A stretch of 45,223 bases of DNA from Candidatus Bipolaricaulota bacterium (GCA_018817505.1 JAHITR010000230.1:1-45223), one strand, 5' to 3'. Positions 8,543 through 17,216 are shown, counted from the stretch's first letter. A program made the numbers and translations. The notes: a model not told the origin generated them from the sequence alone.

Positions 8543-9772
8543 TCAGGCGAGAATCTGGATCTTCTTCGAGGCGATTTCCGCTCTGACCACATCGGCCAAT
8601 CGGCGAATGCCCTTGTCAATATCCTCGGGCGAACTTGAGGAGAATGCCAATCTCATCGTGTTATGCCCGGATCCGTCTACAAAGGCCGAGGATCCAGGGA
8701 CATAGGCCACTTTCCGCTCGATCGCGTGCGTCAGCATCTCTTGTGCATCGATGTTTTCGGGTAACCAGACCCATACAAACAGACCGCCATCGGGCTCTGT
8801 CCAACGAATGCCCTCGTCTGCGGGCATGTACGTCTCCAGCGCGCGGATCATCGCGTTTCGTTTCTCGCGATAAATGGGGCGAATCTCTTCCAGGTGCTTG
8901 TCCAAGCCATACTCCAGCATGTAACGTGCGGCCAAGTGCTGGGTCAACTTGGACGTACACAGATCCGTCGCCTGTTTGGTCCGAACCAGCGCATCCATCA
9001 AGTCTGGATCCGGTGTGATCATGACTGCCAAGCGGAGTCCGGCACTCAGAACCTTGGAGAACGTCACCATCATGATGACCCGATCCTCGGTGTCCAAGCT
9101 ATACAGCGAGGGAATTGCCTTTCCAGCAAATCTCAGATGCCCGTAGGGGTTGTCCTCGAAAACCAGCAAATCCTCGCGGTTGGCAATCTCCAGAATCTGC
9201 CTTCTCTTCTCCAGTGAAAGTGTAATGCCGCTTGGATTCTGAAAATCAGGAATCACATAGATTCCCTTCATGCGCTTGCCCGCGTTCTTGCATGCAGCAA
9301 TCTGCTTCTCGAGATGCTCGACGCTCATCCCGTCGTCGTCGAGATGCACTCCGACCGTATCGATTTGGAAGAGCTTGAACGCTTGGACAGCACCTAAATA
9401 GGTGGGCAGCCCACAGAAGAGCACGTCGCCAGGATCGAAGAAAGCCTTGCACAGCAAATCCAATCCCTGTTGAGAGGCTGTCGTAACCAACAGCTGCTCC
9501 CGTGTGGCATGAATCCCCTGAGGCTCAAGCCACTGAGCGAAGGCGTCGCGGAGCGTTCGACTTCCTTCAGTGGTTCCGTATTGAAGAACATTGGCGTAGT
9601 TGTTCATCAATTCATCGTAGGCGATGGCTGCCAATTCCTTGTGCGGAAACGATTCAGGGGCTGGCAACCCTCCTCCAAACGAGATGATGTCAGGCTGTTC
9701 TGTCAGCTTGAGAAGCTCGCGAATGGCAGACCTTTTGGCACCGGCGACCCGTTGGGAAAAGTGCTGTTTCAT
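8543..9772 (-). CDS. PLP-dependent class I aminotransferase (LysN/2-aminoadipate-aminotransferase-like)
   Basis: A 409-residue fold-type I aminotransferase. Visible motifs are ISFGGGLPAPESFP, LQYGTTEGSRTLRDAFAQWL, IYVIPDFQNPSG and the PLP-binding Lys240 in TFSKVLSAGLRLA, followed by NTMRLAFSSSSPEDIDKGI. These place it in the group holding LysN, 2-aminoadipate and broad aromatic or branched-chain aminotransferases (the catalytic half of MocR proteins, without the GntR domain). The start has AAGGAG 6 nt upstream. It has its own promoter inside the 3' end of the PAP2 gene. The real amino donor and keto acid are unknown; a link to the LysW-like proteins near 28.5 kb is possible but speculative. 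Confidence 0.88.
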   Translation of the reverse strand: MKQHFSQRVAGAKRSAIRELLKLTEQPDIISFGGGLPAPESFPHKELAAIAYDELMNNYANVLQYGTTEGSRTLRDAFAQWLEPQGIHATREQLLVTTASQQGLDLLCKAFFDPGDVLFCGLPTYLGAVQAFKLFQIDTVGVHLDDDGMSVEHLEKQIAACKNAGKRMKGIYVIPDFQNPSGITLSLEKRRQILEIANREDLLVFEDNPYGHLRFAGKAIPSLYSLDTEDRVIMMVTFSKVLSAGLRLAVMITPDPDLMDALVRTKQATDLCTSKLTQHLAARYMLEYGLDKHLEEIRPIYREKRNAMIRALETYMPADEGIRWTEPDGGLFVWVWLPENIDAQEMLTHAIERKVAYVPGSSAFVDGSGHNTMRLAFSSSSPEDIDKGIRRLADVVRAEIASKKIQILA

Positions 9773-9813
9773 CAGACGCTCCTTGCGTGCGTGGTGATGT
9801 TCATATGTGTTGA

Positions 9814-9842
9814 ATTGTAAGCAAGACTTCAGCGCGCTTCAA
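9814..9842 (-). promoter_or_regulatory. Promoter of the aminotransferase gene
   Basis: Minus strand -35 TTGAAG (9837-9842), 17-bp spacer, -10 TACAAT (9814-9819), giving a leader of about 35 nt with an SD. The -35 overlaps the end of the upstream PAP2 gene. Confidence 0.65.
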
Positions 9843-10417
9843 AAGAGAAGTCGGGTGAAAACAGGGAAAAGCGAGGCAGCAACGGCAGATCCGAGAATAG
9901 CTCCGCCAAGAACATCCAGCGGATAGTGCTCTCGCACAACAACGCGAGAAAACGCTATCGTGGCAGCAATCACATAAACCGAGGTCTGAACCGCGACGTG
10001 CGGATAACAATGAAAAACGACCCATGCCAATCCAAACGAGGTCGTCGCGTGTCCTGAGGGAAACGAATACCCGTCAATCCGCGTTCTCAAGCGTTCTTCC
10101 TTCTCGTCGTTGTTTTCAGGCCGGACACGGCCTGTGAGCGTCTTGATTACGCGAAAGATCACGATATTGGAGACAGTCACGAAGAAGCCAATCCCAACGT
10201 AGCGACGATCTACCGCACCTCCAAACAACAGCAACCCAAGGGCCAACGTTGCCCAGATGTAGCCATCCCCAAGGAAGGTTGCAGTGACAAACATGCGATC
10301 GAACTTGTTCAGTCGCCGATTCTCTCCAATCGCAAGGACCATCCGTCGGTCCCAATGAAGAAGGGAGTCGAACCAGATGGTTATTTTCGCTCTGAGGGAA
10401 GAACGGAGGTTTCTCAC
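9839..10417 (-). CDS. PAP2-family membrane phosphatase
   Basis: A 192-residue integral membrane phosphatase with about five hydrophobic helices. All three PAP2 motifs are present: KTLTGRVRP, SFPSGHATTSF (catalytic His) and SRVVVREHYPLDVLGG (nucleophile His). Such enzymes dephosphorylate phosphatidic acid, undecaprenyl diphosphate or phosphatidylglycerophosphate on the outer face of the membrane; the substrate here is undetermined. The start is GTG, overlapping the lysS TGA stop (GTGA), with a purine-rich run encoding the lysS C-terminus acting as SD. It is thus the last gene of the rnpA-greA-lysS unit. Confidence 0.9.
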   Translation of the reverse strand: MRNLRSSLRAKITIWFDSLLHWDRRMVLAIGENRRLNKFDRMFVTATFLGDGYIWATLALGLLLFGGAVDRRYVGIGFFVTVSNIVIFRVIKTLTGRVRPENNDEKEERLRTRIDGYSFPSGHATTSFGLAWVVFHCYPHVAVQTSVYVIAATIAFSRVVVREHYPLDVLGGAILGSAVAASLFPVFTRLLF

Positions 10418-11877
10418 TCCTCCTTTCTCCTCAGGGTGGGGAACAGAATGACATCGCGAATCGACGGGGATCCTGTCAGCAACATCACCAATCGATCGAC
10501 GCCCATCCCCATGCCTCCCGCAGGAGGCATTCCGTGCTCGATCGCGAACAGGAAGTCCTCATCCATTCTCTGCGCTTCTTCATCGCCGCCCTCACGGAGC
10601 TTCTCTTGCGCCTCAAATCGGGCACGTTGATCAATTGGATCGTTTAGTTCTGTGAAAGCATTGGCCAACTCCATGCCAGCAGCAAATAGCTCAAACCGTT
10701 CGACCATGTTGTCGTCACTAGGGCACCGTTTGGCGAGCGGTGAGATCTCAATCGGGTAATCGGTAATAAACGTTGGCTGGATGAGTGTCTCTTCAACAAA
10801 TCGCTCAAAAAGCACATTCAATGCTTGGCCGGGCGTTGTCGGAACGGGTTCAATGCCGTTTTGCCTCGCCACGCGAATGGCTTCTTCGGTACGTAGGAGT
10901 GCCGGTTCGATGTTCAGGGCAGCTGCCACGGCGTCTGTCATGGTGATTCTTGGCCACGGTGCCGTGAAGTCAATCCGTTTTCCGTCAAACTCGACCTGGA
11001 ACGATCCGGTCGATGCTTCAATGCTCTGAGTCACCAGGCGTTCAGCCAATGACATCATCCCGTGAACATCCGTGTAGGCCTGATAAATCTCCAGCATGGT
11101 GAACTCGGGATTATGCTCAGTGGATGTTCCCTCGTTTCGGAAGCATTTTCCCATTTCATAGACTCGATCAATGCCGCCAATCATCACACGTTTCAGATAA
11201 AGCTCCAAAGCAATCCGCAGATAGAGCTCGCTATCCAGCGCATTGTGGTGCGTTTCAAAAGGCTTCGCGTGCCCGCCGCTGGCAATGGGTAGCAACACGG
11301 GCGTTTCCACTTCAAGAAATCCATCTGCATCAAGCGCTCTTCGAATCGCAGAAAGGATTCGCGACCGCAGGATGAATGTCTGCCTGACCTCATCATTGGA
11401 GATCAAATCAAGTGCCCGGTGGCGATGGCGGATCTCGACGTCTTTCAGGCCATGCCACTTCTCAGGCAACGGGCGGATCGATTTGGAGAGCAACACCAAT
11501 TCTGTCGCTGCAACAGACAGCTGACCGCGTTTGGTTCGGAACACCTCTCCCGTCGCTGCGACGAAATCGCCAACATCGAGCTGAGAAAGTAGCGCGTAGG
11601 CTTCTCCGAGCTTATCGAGCGTCGCGTACGCCTGGATCTTGCCCGTTCCGTCGAGCAGATCAAGGAATGAGGCTTTGCCCATTCCCCGGTGCGCCATGAG
11701 TCGCCCGGCCACTGTCGCCAAATGACCGGAATGCTCTTCGTTCTGTAGCCCGGCAAACCGCTCTGAAATTGGGCCAATGGGCTCACTGTCAGGAATGCGC
11801 GCAGGATAGGCATCGATGCCCATCTCACGCAATGCTGAGAGCTTGTCTAGGCGTGCTTGCCTCAATACATCAGACAT
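10414..11877 (-). CDS. lysS: Lysyl-tRNA synthetase, class II
   Basis: A 487-residue class IIb synthetase charging tRNA-Lys in the cytosol; both Lys tRNAs are in this window. The N-terminal OB-fold anticodon-binding domain (about 45-145) contains VAGRLMAHRGMGKASF. The catalytic domain carries motif 2 (FRNEGTSTEHNPEFTMLE) and motif 3 (GMGMGVDRLVMLL). The ATG at 11877 gives the usual N-terminus; a longer frame would begin at TTG inside greA. It lies 13 nt after greA with no clear SD, so it is presumably translated by coupling. Length is typical (490-500). Confidence 0.97.
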   Translation of the reverse strand: MSDVLRQARLDKLSALREMGIDAYPARIPDSEPIGPISERFAGLQNEEHSGHLATVAGRLMAHRGMGKASFLDLLDGTGKIQAYATLDKLGEAYALLSQLDVGDFVAATGEVFRTKRGQLSVAATELVLLSKSIRPLPEKWHGLKDVEIRHRHRALDLISNDEVRQTFILRSRILSAIRRALDADGFLEVETPVLLPIASGGHAKPFETHHNALDSELYLRIALELYLKRVMIGGIDRVYEMGKCFRNEGTSTEHNPEFTMLEIYQAYTDVHGMMSLAERLVTQSIEASTGSFQVEFDGKRIDFTAPWPRITMTDAVAAALNIEPALLRTEEAIRVARQNGIEPVPTTPGQALNVLFERFVEETLIQPTFITDYPIEISPLAKRCPSDDNMVERFELFAAGMELANAFTELNDPIDQRARFEAQEKLREGGDEEAQRMDEDFLFAIEHGMPPAGGMGMGVDRLVMLLTGSPSIRDVILFPTLRRKEE

Positions 11878-11890
11878 AGGAAATCGCCGC

Positions 11891-12370
11891 CTATTTGTTA
11901 ATGGCAATCACACGGAACTTGCTTTTTCCCCAAGGAAGATCAACCGTCACCTGGGCACCTTCTCGCTTACCGATCAGCTGTTTACCCGCAGGAGAAGCGA
12001 CTGAAATCTTCCCGTTTTCAAGGTCGACTTCGACAGCACTGACCATAGTGAAGGTTCCCGATTCCTTTCGGGTGAGGTCCTGAAGAATGAAACTGGATCC
12101 AATGCCGATTTCGTCCTTGGAGATCTGATCCTCGGGCAGAATTTCGGCCACTTCAAGGACTGAGGCAAGTCGGCGGACTTCGCGCTCGTAGTACTGCTGT
12201 TGAGATTGGAGATACATGTACTCCTTGTTCTCACGAAGATCGCCACCATTCATCTTGGAGGCCTTGAGTTTCTCAGGAATCTCTTCGTACAGAATCTTCT
12301 GCGCATGTTCCATTTCCAGACGCATCAATTCGTGCCCCTGTTTCGTCAGGAAGATCGTTTCTTTGTTCAT
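11891..12370 (-). CDS. greA: Transcript cleavage factor GreA
   Basis: A 159-residue elongation factor that enters the RNA polymerase secondary channel and stimulates cleavage of backtracked RNA. The N-terminal coiled coil carries the catalytic tip with acidic residues Asp44 and Glu47 (GGDLRENKEYMYL; the family form is GDxxENxEY). The C-terminal FKBP-like domain has SVASPAGKQLIGKREG. AAGGAG lies 6 nt upstream of the ATG, which overlaps the rnpA stop (ATGA), indicating coupling. Confidence 0.96.
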   Translation of the reverse strand: MNKETIFLTKQGHELMRLEMEHAQKILYEEIPEKLKASKMNGGDLRENKEYMYLQSQQQYYEREVRRLASVLEVAEILPEDQISKDEIGIGSSFILQDLTRKESGTFTMVSAVEVDLENGKISVASPAGKQLIGKREGAQVTVDLPWGKSKFRVIAINK

Positions 12371-12753
12371 GTTCTCTCCTTCACGCTTTCAAGCGCCACT
12401 TTCACGGCTTTCCCGAGACTCCGCGTGATGAGGGCCTCTGAAGCCTCTAGGCATGTAGCATTGGGCCGGATCACCAGATCTACGTCAGGAAGACTGCTTG
12501 CCATCCTCCGAAATACCTCTCGGATTTTTCTCTTGATCCGATTCCTCTGCACTGCAGAGCCGACTCTACGGGGAACGACCATTCCCAGTCGCGGTCCGTC
12601 GTTCGGTAGAGGCACATCTTCTGTTCTCAGATGTACGTGTAGAGAAAATAAACTTCCCTTCCACGTCACGCCCTTTCGGAACACGTAGGCGAACTCAGAC
12701 TTCTTCTTGAGCCGCATCGTGGGAGGGAAACGAGAGTCGCCGTCTCCTACCAT
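12367..12753 (-). CDS. rnpA: Ribonuclease P protein component
   Basis: A 128-residue basic protein that assists the RNase P ribozyme in tRNA 5' maturation. The family signature RNRIKRKIREVFRR is present, as are MRLKKKSEFAYVFRKG at the start of the domain and LGMVVPRRVGSAVQ. The ATG at 12753 lies 6 nt after a consensus -10, so the mRNA is probably leaderless; the next Met (12717) would give a 116-residue form nearer the usual length. The usual neighbour rpmH is absent. Instead rnpA heads rnpA-greA-lysS-PAP2, an unusual order. Confidence 0.93.
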   Translation of the reverse strand: MVGDGDSRFPPTMRLKKKSEFAYVFRKGVTWKGSLFSLHVHLRTEDVPLPNDGPRLGMVVPRRVGSAVQRNRIKRKIREVFRRMASSLPDVDLVIRPNATCLEASEALITRSLGKAVKVALESVKERT

Positions 12754-12759
12754 GATCGA

Positions 12760-12788
12760 ACTATAGCCGGAAGGCCCGTGCGATTCAA
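12760..12788 (-). promoter_or_regulatory. Leaderless promoter of rnpA-greA-lysS-PAP2
   Basis: Minus strand -35 TTGAAT (12783-12788), 17-bp spacer, -10 TATAGT (12760-12765), 6 nt to the ATG at 12753. It is back to back with the xseA promoter. Confidence 0.75.
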
Positions 12789-12803
12789 TCTTTGCTCCAT
12801 TTC

Positions 12804-12832
12804 TTAACCTCTGAAACACGTTGGGGTACACT
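12804..12832 (+). promoter_or_regulatory. Promoter of xseA-xseB
   Basis: -35 TTAACC (12804-12809), 17-bp spacer, -10 TACACT (12827-12832). The ATG follows after 12 nt, so the leader is only about 5-6 nt and has no SD. Confidence 0.5.
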
Positions 12833-12844
12833 GTGATTCTAACC

Positions 12845-14071
12845 ATGGAACATCGACACGTCTTCACTGTTTCTGAATTGAACTCGACTGCACGAATTGC
12901 TCTTGAGCAAGAAGTGGGAAAGGTGTGGGTTCAGGGAGAGGTTGCAGACCTTTCTCAAGCGCCGTCCGGCCACCTCTACTTCACGCTCAAAGACGAAAAC
13001 TCTCAAATCAGTGCTGTGCGCTTCAAATCACGAACCTCCCTACTCGCGCCAATCTCTATTGAGTCCGGAACTGTTGTCTTGGCACAGGGAACGTTGACTG
13101 TGTACGAACCGCGAGGCCGATACCAGTTCATCGTCTCCATCCTTCAGCCCATCGGGGCAGGCGCCATTCAGCTCGCCTTCGAGCGACTCAAGCGCAAGCT
13201 CCATGACGAGGGATTGTTTTCCCCTGAAACCAAGGTCCCATTGCCTGAGATGCCAAGCGCCATCGGCATCATTACGTCGTCCAAGGGAGCCGCGCTTCGA
13301 GATGTCTATTCCGTGCTCGAGCGGCGTTGGCCTCATGTTCGTCTATTCTTATTTCCATCAGCCGTGCAGGGAGAGGCCGCTCCGACAGAACTGCGGGAGG
13401 CCCTGGATCGAGCCATTCGGTTCTCTCAAACGACACACCCACTCGACGTGCTCATTCTCACTCGTGGCGGTGGATCGGCCGATGATCTGATCGCATTCAA
13501 CGATGAATCCCTGGCGAGAGATTTGTTTGCCTGTCCAATCCCAACTATTTCTGCAGTGGGGCATGAAATCGACTTCTCGATTTGCGATCTCGTCGCCGAT
13601 CAACGAGCGCCAACGCCATCTGCGGCGGCCGAACTCGCTGTCCCTGATCGGGTCGAGACCCTTGGTATCGTCGCTTCAATCTGCCATCGCTTCGTTCGTC
13701 AGACGCGCGTCATCTGGAAAGGCCGATTTGATGAATTCCGGTTGCGTGCCAATGCCTGCATGCTACGTAGCCCGCAACGACGCTTTGAAACCTATGAACA
13801 GCGCCTTGACCTCAGCCTCACTGCCGCCCTGCGAAACATGTCAGCTTTGTGGAGGGACAGACAGAGCGCAGCCGACCATTGGAGCGAGATCCTTCGGCTG
13901 TCTGATCCATCGCTGCCGTTGCATCGCGGATACTCGCTCACCGTACGTCAGGGCGACACACGCCCGATCCAAAGCGTTTCAGATTTGAAGGCCGGAGACC
14001 CCATCGAGACGCACCTATCTGATGGCCTCTTGCTGTCTCACATCGAGGAGGTTGTCCCCCATGAATCTTGA
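12845..14071 (+). CDS. xseA: Exodeoxyribonuclease VII large subunit
   Basis: A 408-residue catalytic subunit of Exo VII, which degrades single-stranded DNA from both ends in recombination and mismatch repair. The N-terminal OB fold begins FTVSELN and contains VWVQGEVADLSQAPSGHLYFTLKD. The nuclease core has ITSSKGAALRDVYSVLERR, LTRGGGSADDLIAFNDE and VGHEIDFSICDLVADQRAPTPS (quoted in parts). Length is slightly short of the E. coli enzyme (456) but complete. It overlaps xseB by 11 nt and is divergent from rnpA. Confidence 0.96.
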   Translation: MEHRHVFTVSELNSTARIALEQEVGKVWVQGEVADLSQAPSGHLYFTLKDENSQISAVRFKSRTSLLAPISIESGTVVLAQGTLTVYEPRGRYQFIVSILQPIGAGAIQLAFERLKRKLHDEGLFSPETKVPLPEMPSAIGIITSSKGAALRDVYSVLERRWPHVRLFLFPSAVQGEAAPTELREALDRAIRFSQTTHPLDVLILTRGGGSADDLIAFNDESLARDLFACPIPTISAVGHEIDFSICDLVADQRAPTPSAAAELAVPDRVETLGIVASICHRFVRQTRVIWKGRFDEFRLRANACMLRSPQRRFETYEQRLDLSLTAALRNMSALWRDRQSAADHWSEILRLSDPSLPLHRGYSLTVRQGDTRPIQSVSDLKAGDPIETHLSDGLLLSHIEEVVPHES

Positions 14072-14276
14072 ACAAGAACTGAAGCAGCTAGAAGACATCG
14101 CAAAGAAGCTGGAATCTGACGATCTCCCGTTGGATGCAGCCATTGAGCTGTTCGAGAACGGCATCGCATTGGCAACGTCCATCCGTGCCGCGTTGAGCGA
14201 AGCGAAGATCCGCATCGAAACCGTTGTCGAATCGACGCGAGATACGTTCACCATAGAGCCCTTTGACCTTGAGTAG
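14061..14276 (+). CDS. xseB: Exodeoxyribonuclease VII small subunit
   Basis: A 71-residue helical subunit of Exo VII with the family signature (LEDIAKKLESDDLPLDAAI and LFENGIALA). The ATG at 14061 lies inside the end of xseA, with GAGGAGG 9 nt upstream, so the pair is translationally coupled and made in a fixed ratio. Confidence 0.95.
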   Translation: MNLEQELKQLEDIAKKLESDDLPLDAAIELFENGIALATSIRAALSEAKIRIETVVESTRDTFTIEPFDLE

Positions 14277-14364
14277 GCCCCGCTGCGGTCGATCATCGCT
14301 TGTCATGATCGGCGACGTCTGTTGTCCGAATGGCCGCTGCACGACCAGCCAGCGCTTCAACTTC

Positions 14365-14420
14365 GCATTTTGACCAACTCAAGCGCTGGCCTTGCATTTT
14401 GACCAACTTGGGCGCTGGTC
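14365..14420 (+). repeat. Tandem 27-bp direct repeat in the trxB promoter
   Basis: Two copies (14365-14391 and 14394-14420), offset by 29 bp, match at 23 of 27 positions. Both begin GCATTTTGACCAACT and end in GCGCTGG plus two bases. The second copy contains the trxB -35. CCAGCGCTT at 14350-14358 is an inverted match to the AAGCGCTGG of copy 1. Confidence 0.8.
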
Positions 14421-14426
14421 TATAAT
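14399..14426 (+). promoter_or_regulatory. Leaderless promoter of trxB
   Basis: -35 TTGACC (14399-14404), 16-bp spacer, consensus -10 TATAAT (14421-14426), 7 nt to the ATG at 14434. The -35 is part of the second direct repeat, so a repeat-binding regulator would control it. Confidence 0.78.
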
Positions 14427-14433
14427 CGGATTC

Positions 14434-15381
14434 ATGGGCACTCAAAGCGAGCCGGTTGACGTCCTCATTGTCGGTGCCGGCCCGGCGGGACTAACAGCAG
14501 CAATCTATGCAGGGCGCGCCTTGTTGTCGACGGTTGTTCTTGAAAAGGGACTTCCGGGAGGACAACTCAATGAGACCGATCTCATCGAAAACTGGCCTGG
14601 CTTTGCTGAGGCCATCTCCGCGCCCGAGTTGATGAGGCAAATCCGAGCGCAAGCCGAACGATTTGGTGCATCGATTGTCCTTGATGACGTCGTTCGTATT
14701 GAACCTGGTTCATCCTCCCATCGGATCGTCACAACGCAAGGATCCTACGCCGCACGAACCGTCATCCTTGCTCCCGGCTCAAAACCCAGGGAGCTCCCGG
14801 CAGAAAACGCGAAGAAGCTGAAAGGCAAGGGCGTGTCCTACTGCGCCACGTGCGACGGATTCTTCTTTCAAGGCAAGCACATTATCCAAATTGGCGCTGG
14901 CGATTCAGGCCTGACTGAGGCCCTATTCCTCACTCGCTTTGCTGAGTCCGTCACCATCATTGTCCGCCATCCTGAAGGAGATCCGAAAGCGTTTCGGGCA
15001 TCCCGAATCCTTCAGAAGCAAGCTCTTGAGCATCCGAAGATTCGTTTCCTTTGGAATCGTGTCGTCGAATCAGTGGAAGGAGACGATCGACTCACAAGCG
15101 TTCGTCTTCGCCATCTGAAGACAAACCAAGTTGAGTCGCTGCCCGTCGATGGCGTGTTCGTCAATATCGGACATCTGCCCCAAACCGAACCGTTCCGGGG
15201 GACCATCGATCTGGATCAAAACGGCTATATCGCAACCGACATGTTCCTCCATACGAACATTCCTGGCATTCTTGCTGCTGGAGATGCTCGAATCAATGCA
15301 AGTCAATACGCGCAAGCCATCGTTGCGGCTGGCGAAGGGGCAATAGCTGCTATTGAGGCATTAAAATACCTGGCCAACTAG
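14434..15381 (+). CDS. trxB: Thioredoxin-disulfide reductase family flavoprotein
   Basis: A 315-residue FAD enzyme with the low-molecular-weight TrxB layout: FAD site (LIVGAGPAGLTAAIYAGRA), redox-active Cys137 and Cys140 (SYCATCDGFF), pyridine-nucleotide domain (QIGAGDSGLTEALFLTRF) and the C-terminal FAD motif (GILAAGDARI). It would reduce thioredoxin or a related dithiol protein. The nucleotide domain lacks the HRRxxxR NADPH signature (VRHPEGDPKAF is found at that position), so NADH or another donor is possible. It is transcribed alone from a leaderless, repeat-containing promoter. Confidence 0.92.
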   Translation: MGTQSEPVDVLIVGAGPAGLTAAIYAGRALLSTVVLEKGLPGGQLNETDLIENWPGFAEAISAPELMRQIRAQAERFGASIVLDDVVRIEPGSSSHRIVTTQGSYAARTVILAPGSKPRELPAENAKKLKGKGVSYCATCDGFFFQGKHIIQIGAGDSGLTEALFLTRFAESVTIIVRHPEGDPKAFRASRILQKQALEHPKIRFLWNRVVESVEGDDRLTSVRLRHLKTNQVESLPVDGVFVNIGHLPQTEPFRGTIDLDQNGYIATDMFLHTNIPGILAAGDARINASQYAQAIVAAGEGAIAAIEALKYLAN

Positions 15382-15510
15382 ATTGGCCACCTGAGTTGGT
15401 GAGGATCGGGGGCCTTATCGATTCGGGAGCTTCTGAACAAAGAGGCCCGCAGAACCTTTGAATGTATGAACGAGCAAATCAAAAGACCCAAGGACCAGGA
15501 GGAGTGTGTC

Positions 15511-17151
15511 ATGTATCCGACAATTTCCAAGCTTTTTGAGGACTCCGTCGCCGCAAATGGGCAACGGGTGATGTTGAGAATGCCCATTCCAAAAGAAAGG
15601 AAGAAAGGGCGTGGCGTTCAACTTGTCCTCAACGAAATCACATACGAACGCTTGGGCGAAATGGTGGGGCGTTTCTCGGCTGCTCTCACGGAATTGGGTA
15701 TTCAGCCAGGGGATCGCGTCGCTCTGATTTCAAAACCTCGCGCTGCGTGGGCAACCACCTTCTTCTCGATCCTTCGCTGTGGTGGCGTGGTGGTCCCGCT
15801 AGATCCTGAGCTTCAGAAGGGCGAGATTGAACGTATCCTCAGAGAAGCGGAAGTTAAGGGCGTCGTCTTTTCCGGCGGGAAGACCGATGATATTCTCGCG
15901 ATTCGCGACCTACTGCCAGAGAAGCCGTTCATCGTATCCATGGATCGTGTCAAAGATGAACGGGTTCATTTTCTCGACGCTCTCATCCTGGGGAAGACGC
16001 CGCTTCCTCGCGTCGAAGTTGATCCATCCTCACTTGCCATTCTGATGTACACGTCTGGAACGACAGGTAACGCCAAGGGCGCAATGCTGACCCACGCCAA
16101 CATCAGTTCGAACGCTCTGACTTCCGTCAAAGTCGTTTCCATGAGTGCCGAGGATAATTTCCTTTCCATCGTTCCCTGGAACCATATTTATGGTCTGACC
16201 ATCACCCTTGTCACGCCCATGGTCGTGGGCGCAACAAGCACCTACACGCCTGTGGATCGCAATCTAGCTGAAGTGATGAGCAAGGCTAAGCCAACAATCA
16301 TCCTGGGGGTACCGAAACTCTACAGTGTGTTGTATGGACGGATTCGAGGATCCATCGAAAAATCACCTCTGAAGCGGTTGATCGACCGTTCCTCGCCTAC
16401 GCTAATGGGCAAGTTGGTGAAGAAAAAGCTGTTCGGAAAACAGTTCCGATTCTTCACGTCCGGAGGAGCTCCCCTCAGCCCAGAAATGTCTTCCGGGCTT
16501 CGGAGAATGGGGATCGGCATCATGGAGGGATATGGCCTGACTGAGACATCGCCGTTGCTTAGTATGGCCGAAGCATTCGCTGAAGAGCCGGGCATGACCG
16601 CAGTCGAGGGCGTGAGTCTTCGAATCAATCATCCAGACGAGAACGGCGTCGGCGAAATCATGGCCTATGGTCCCAATGTGATGGCCGGGTATTACAAGAA
16701 TCCTGAGGCTACAGCCGAAGTGATCGATGCAGATGGTTGGTTCCACACCGGCGATCTGGGTACCTACAAGAACGGGCGTCTTCTCATTTCCGGCCGAGCC
16801 AAGAACGTCATCGTGCTTGAAACAGGCAAGAACGTATACCCCGAGGAAATCGAGTGGGAACTGATTACGCTGCCGGCGATTGAGGAAGTCATGGTTCACG
16901 AAGGGCAGCGCCAGGGCGTCCCTGCGGTCTGTGCTCAAATCTACCCCAACTGGACTTATTTAAAGGAACAGGGCATCGACGATGCCTCGGCGGCTCTTGA
17001 GGCGATCTGGGAAGCGATCAAGGAGCGAAACGAGAACCTTGCCGCCTTCAAACGAATTCGCTACAAGGAGTCGATCACGCTTGTCGATCAGCCGTTTGAA
17101 AAATCAGGCAAACTCGACATCAAGAGACATCTGCATCAGGTCGACAACTGA
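15511..17151 (+). CDS. Long-chain acyl-CoA synthetase (AMP-forming)
   Basis: A 546-residue adenylate-forming enzyme that activates a fatty acid with ATP and transfers it to CoA. Motifs are MYTSGTTGNAKGAML (P-loop), MEGYGLTETSPLL, the hinge region WFHTGDLG, and a C-terminal KSGKLDIKRH with the catalytic Lys. The best start is ATG 15511 with AGGAGGAG 6 nt upstream; the upstream in-frame ATG at 15466 has no SD. It resembles the FadD15-like group. It lies 129 nt after trxB. A role as target of the FadR-like repressor is tempting, but no matching operator precedes it. Confidence 0.9.
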   Translation: MYPTISKLFEDSVAANGQRVMLRMPIPKERKKGRGVQLVLNEITYERLGEMVGRFSAALTELGIQPGDRVALISKPRAAWATTFFSILRCGGVVVPLDPELQKGEIERILREAEVKGVVFSGGKTDDILAIRDLLPEKPFIVSMDRVKDERVHFLDALILGKTPLPRVEVDPSSLAILMYTSGTTGNAKGAMLTHANISSNALTSVKVVSMSAEDNFLSIVPWNHIYGLTITLVTPMVVGATSTYTPVDRNLAEVMSKAKPTIILGVPKLYSVLYGRIRGSIEKSPLKRLIDRSSPTLMGKLVKKKLFGKQFRFFTSGGAPLSPEMSSGLRRMGIGIMEGYGLTETSPLLSMAEAFAEEPGMTAVEGVSLRINHPDENGVGEIMAYGPNVMAGYYKNPEATAEVIDADGWFHTGDLGTYKNGRLLISGRAKNVIVLETGKNVYPEEIEWELITLPAIEEVMVHEGQRQGVPAVCAQIYPNWTYLKEQGIDDASAALEAIWEAIKERNENLAAFKRIRYKESITLVDQPFEKSGKLDIKRHLHQVDN

Positions 17152-17164
17152 TCAGAATCCTGGC

Positions 17165-17192
17165 GGTCCTTCGCTGATGCTGGCGAGGGACC
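17165..17192 (+). terminator. Probable terminator after the acyl-CoA synthetase
   Basis: A 10-bp stem (GGTCCTTCGC with GCGAGGGACC, one G-T pair) and 8-nt loop, followed by GTTTCTATT. It lies between this gene and convergent rarA. Confidence 0.6.
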
Positions 17193-17216
17193 GTTTCTAT
17201 TGAGTGGGCGTGTGCG

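Noticed and set aside
15382-15510. FadR-like operator in front of the acyl-CoA synthetase
   Set aside because: Only TGAATG and TGAACG in direct orientation are present, not an inverted repeat.
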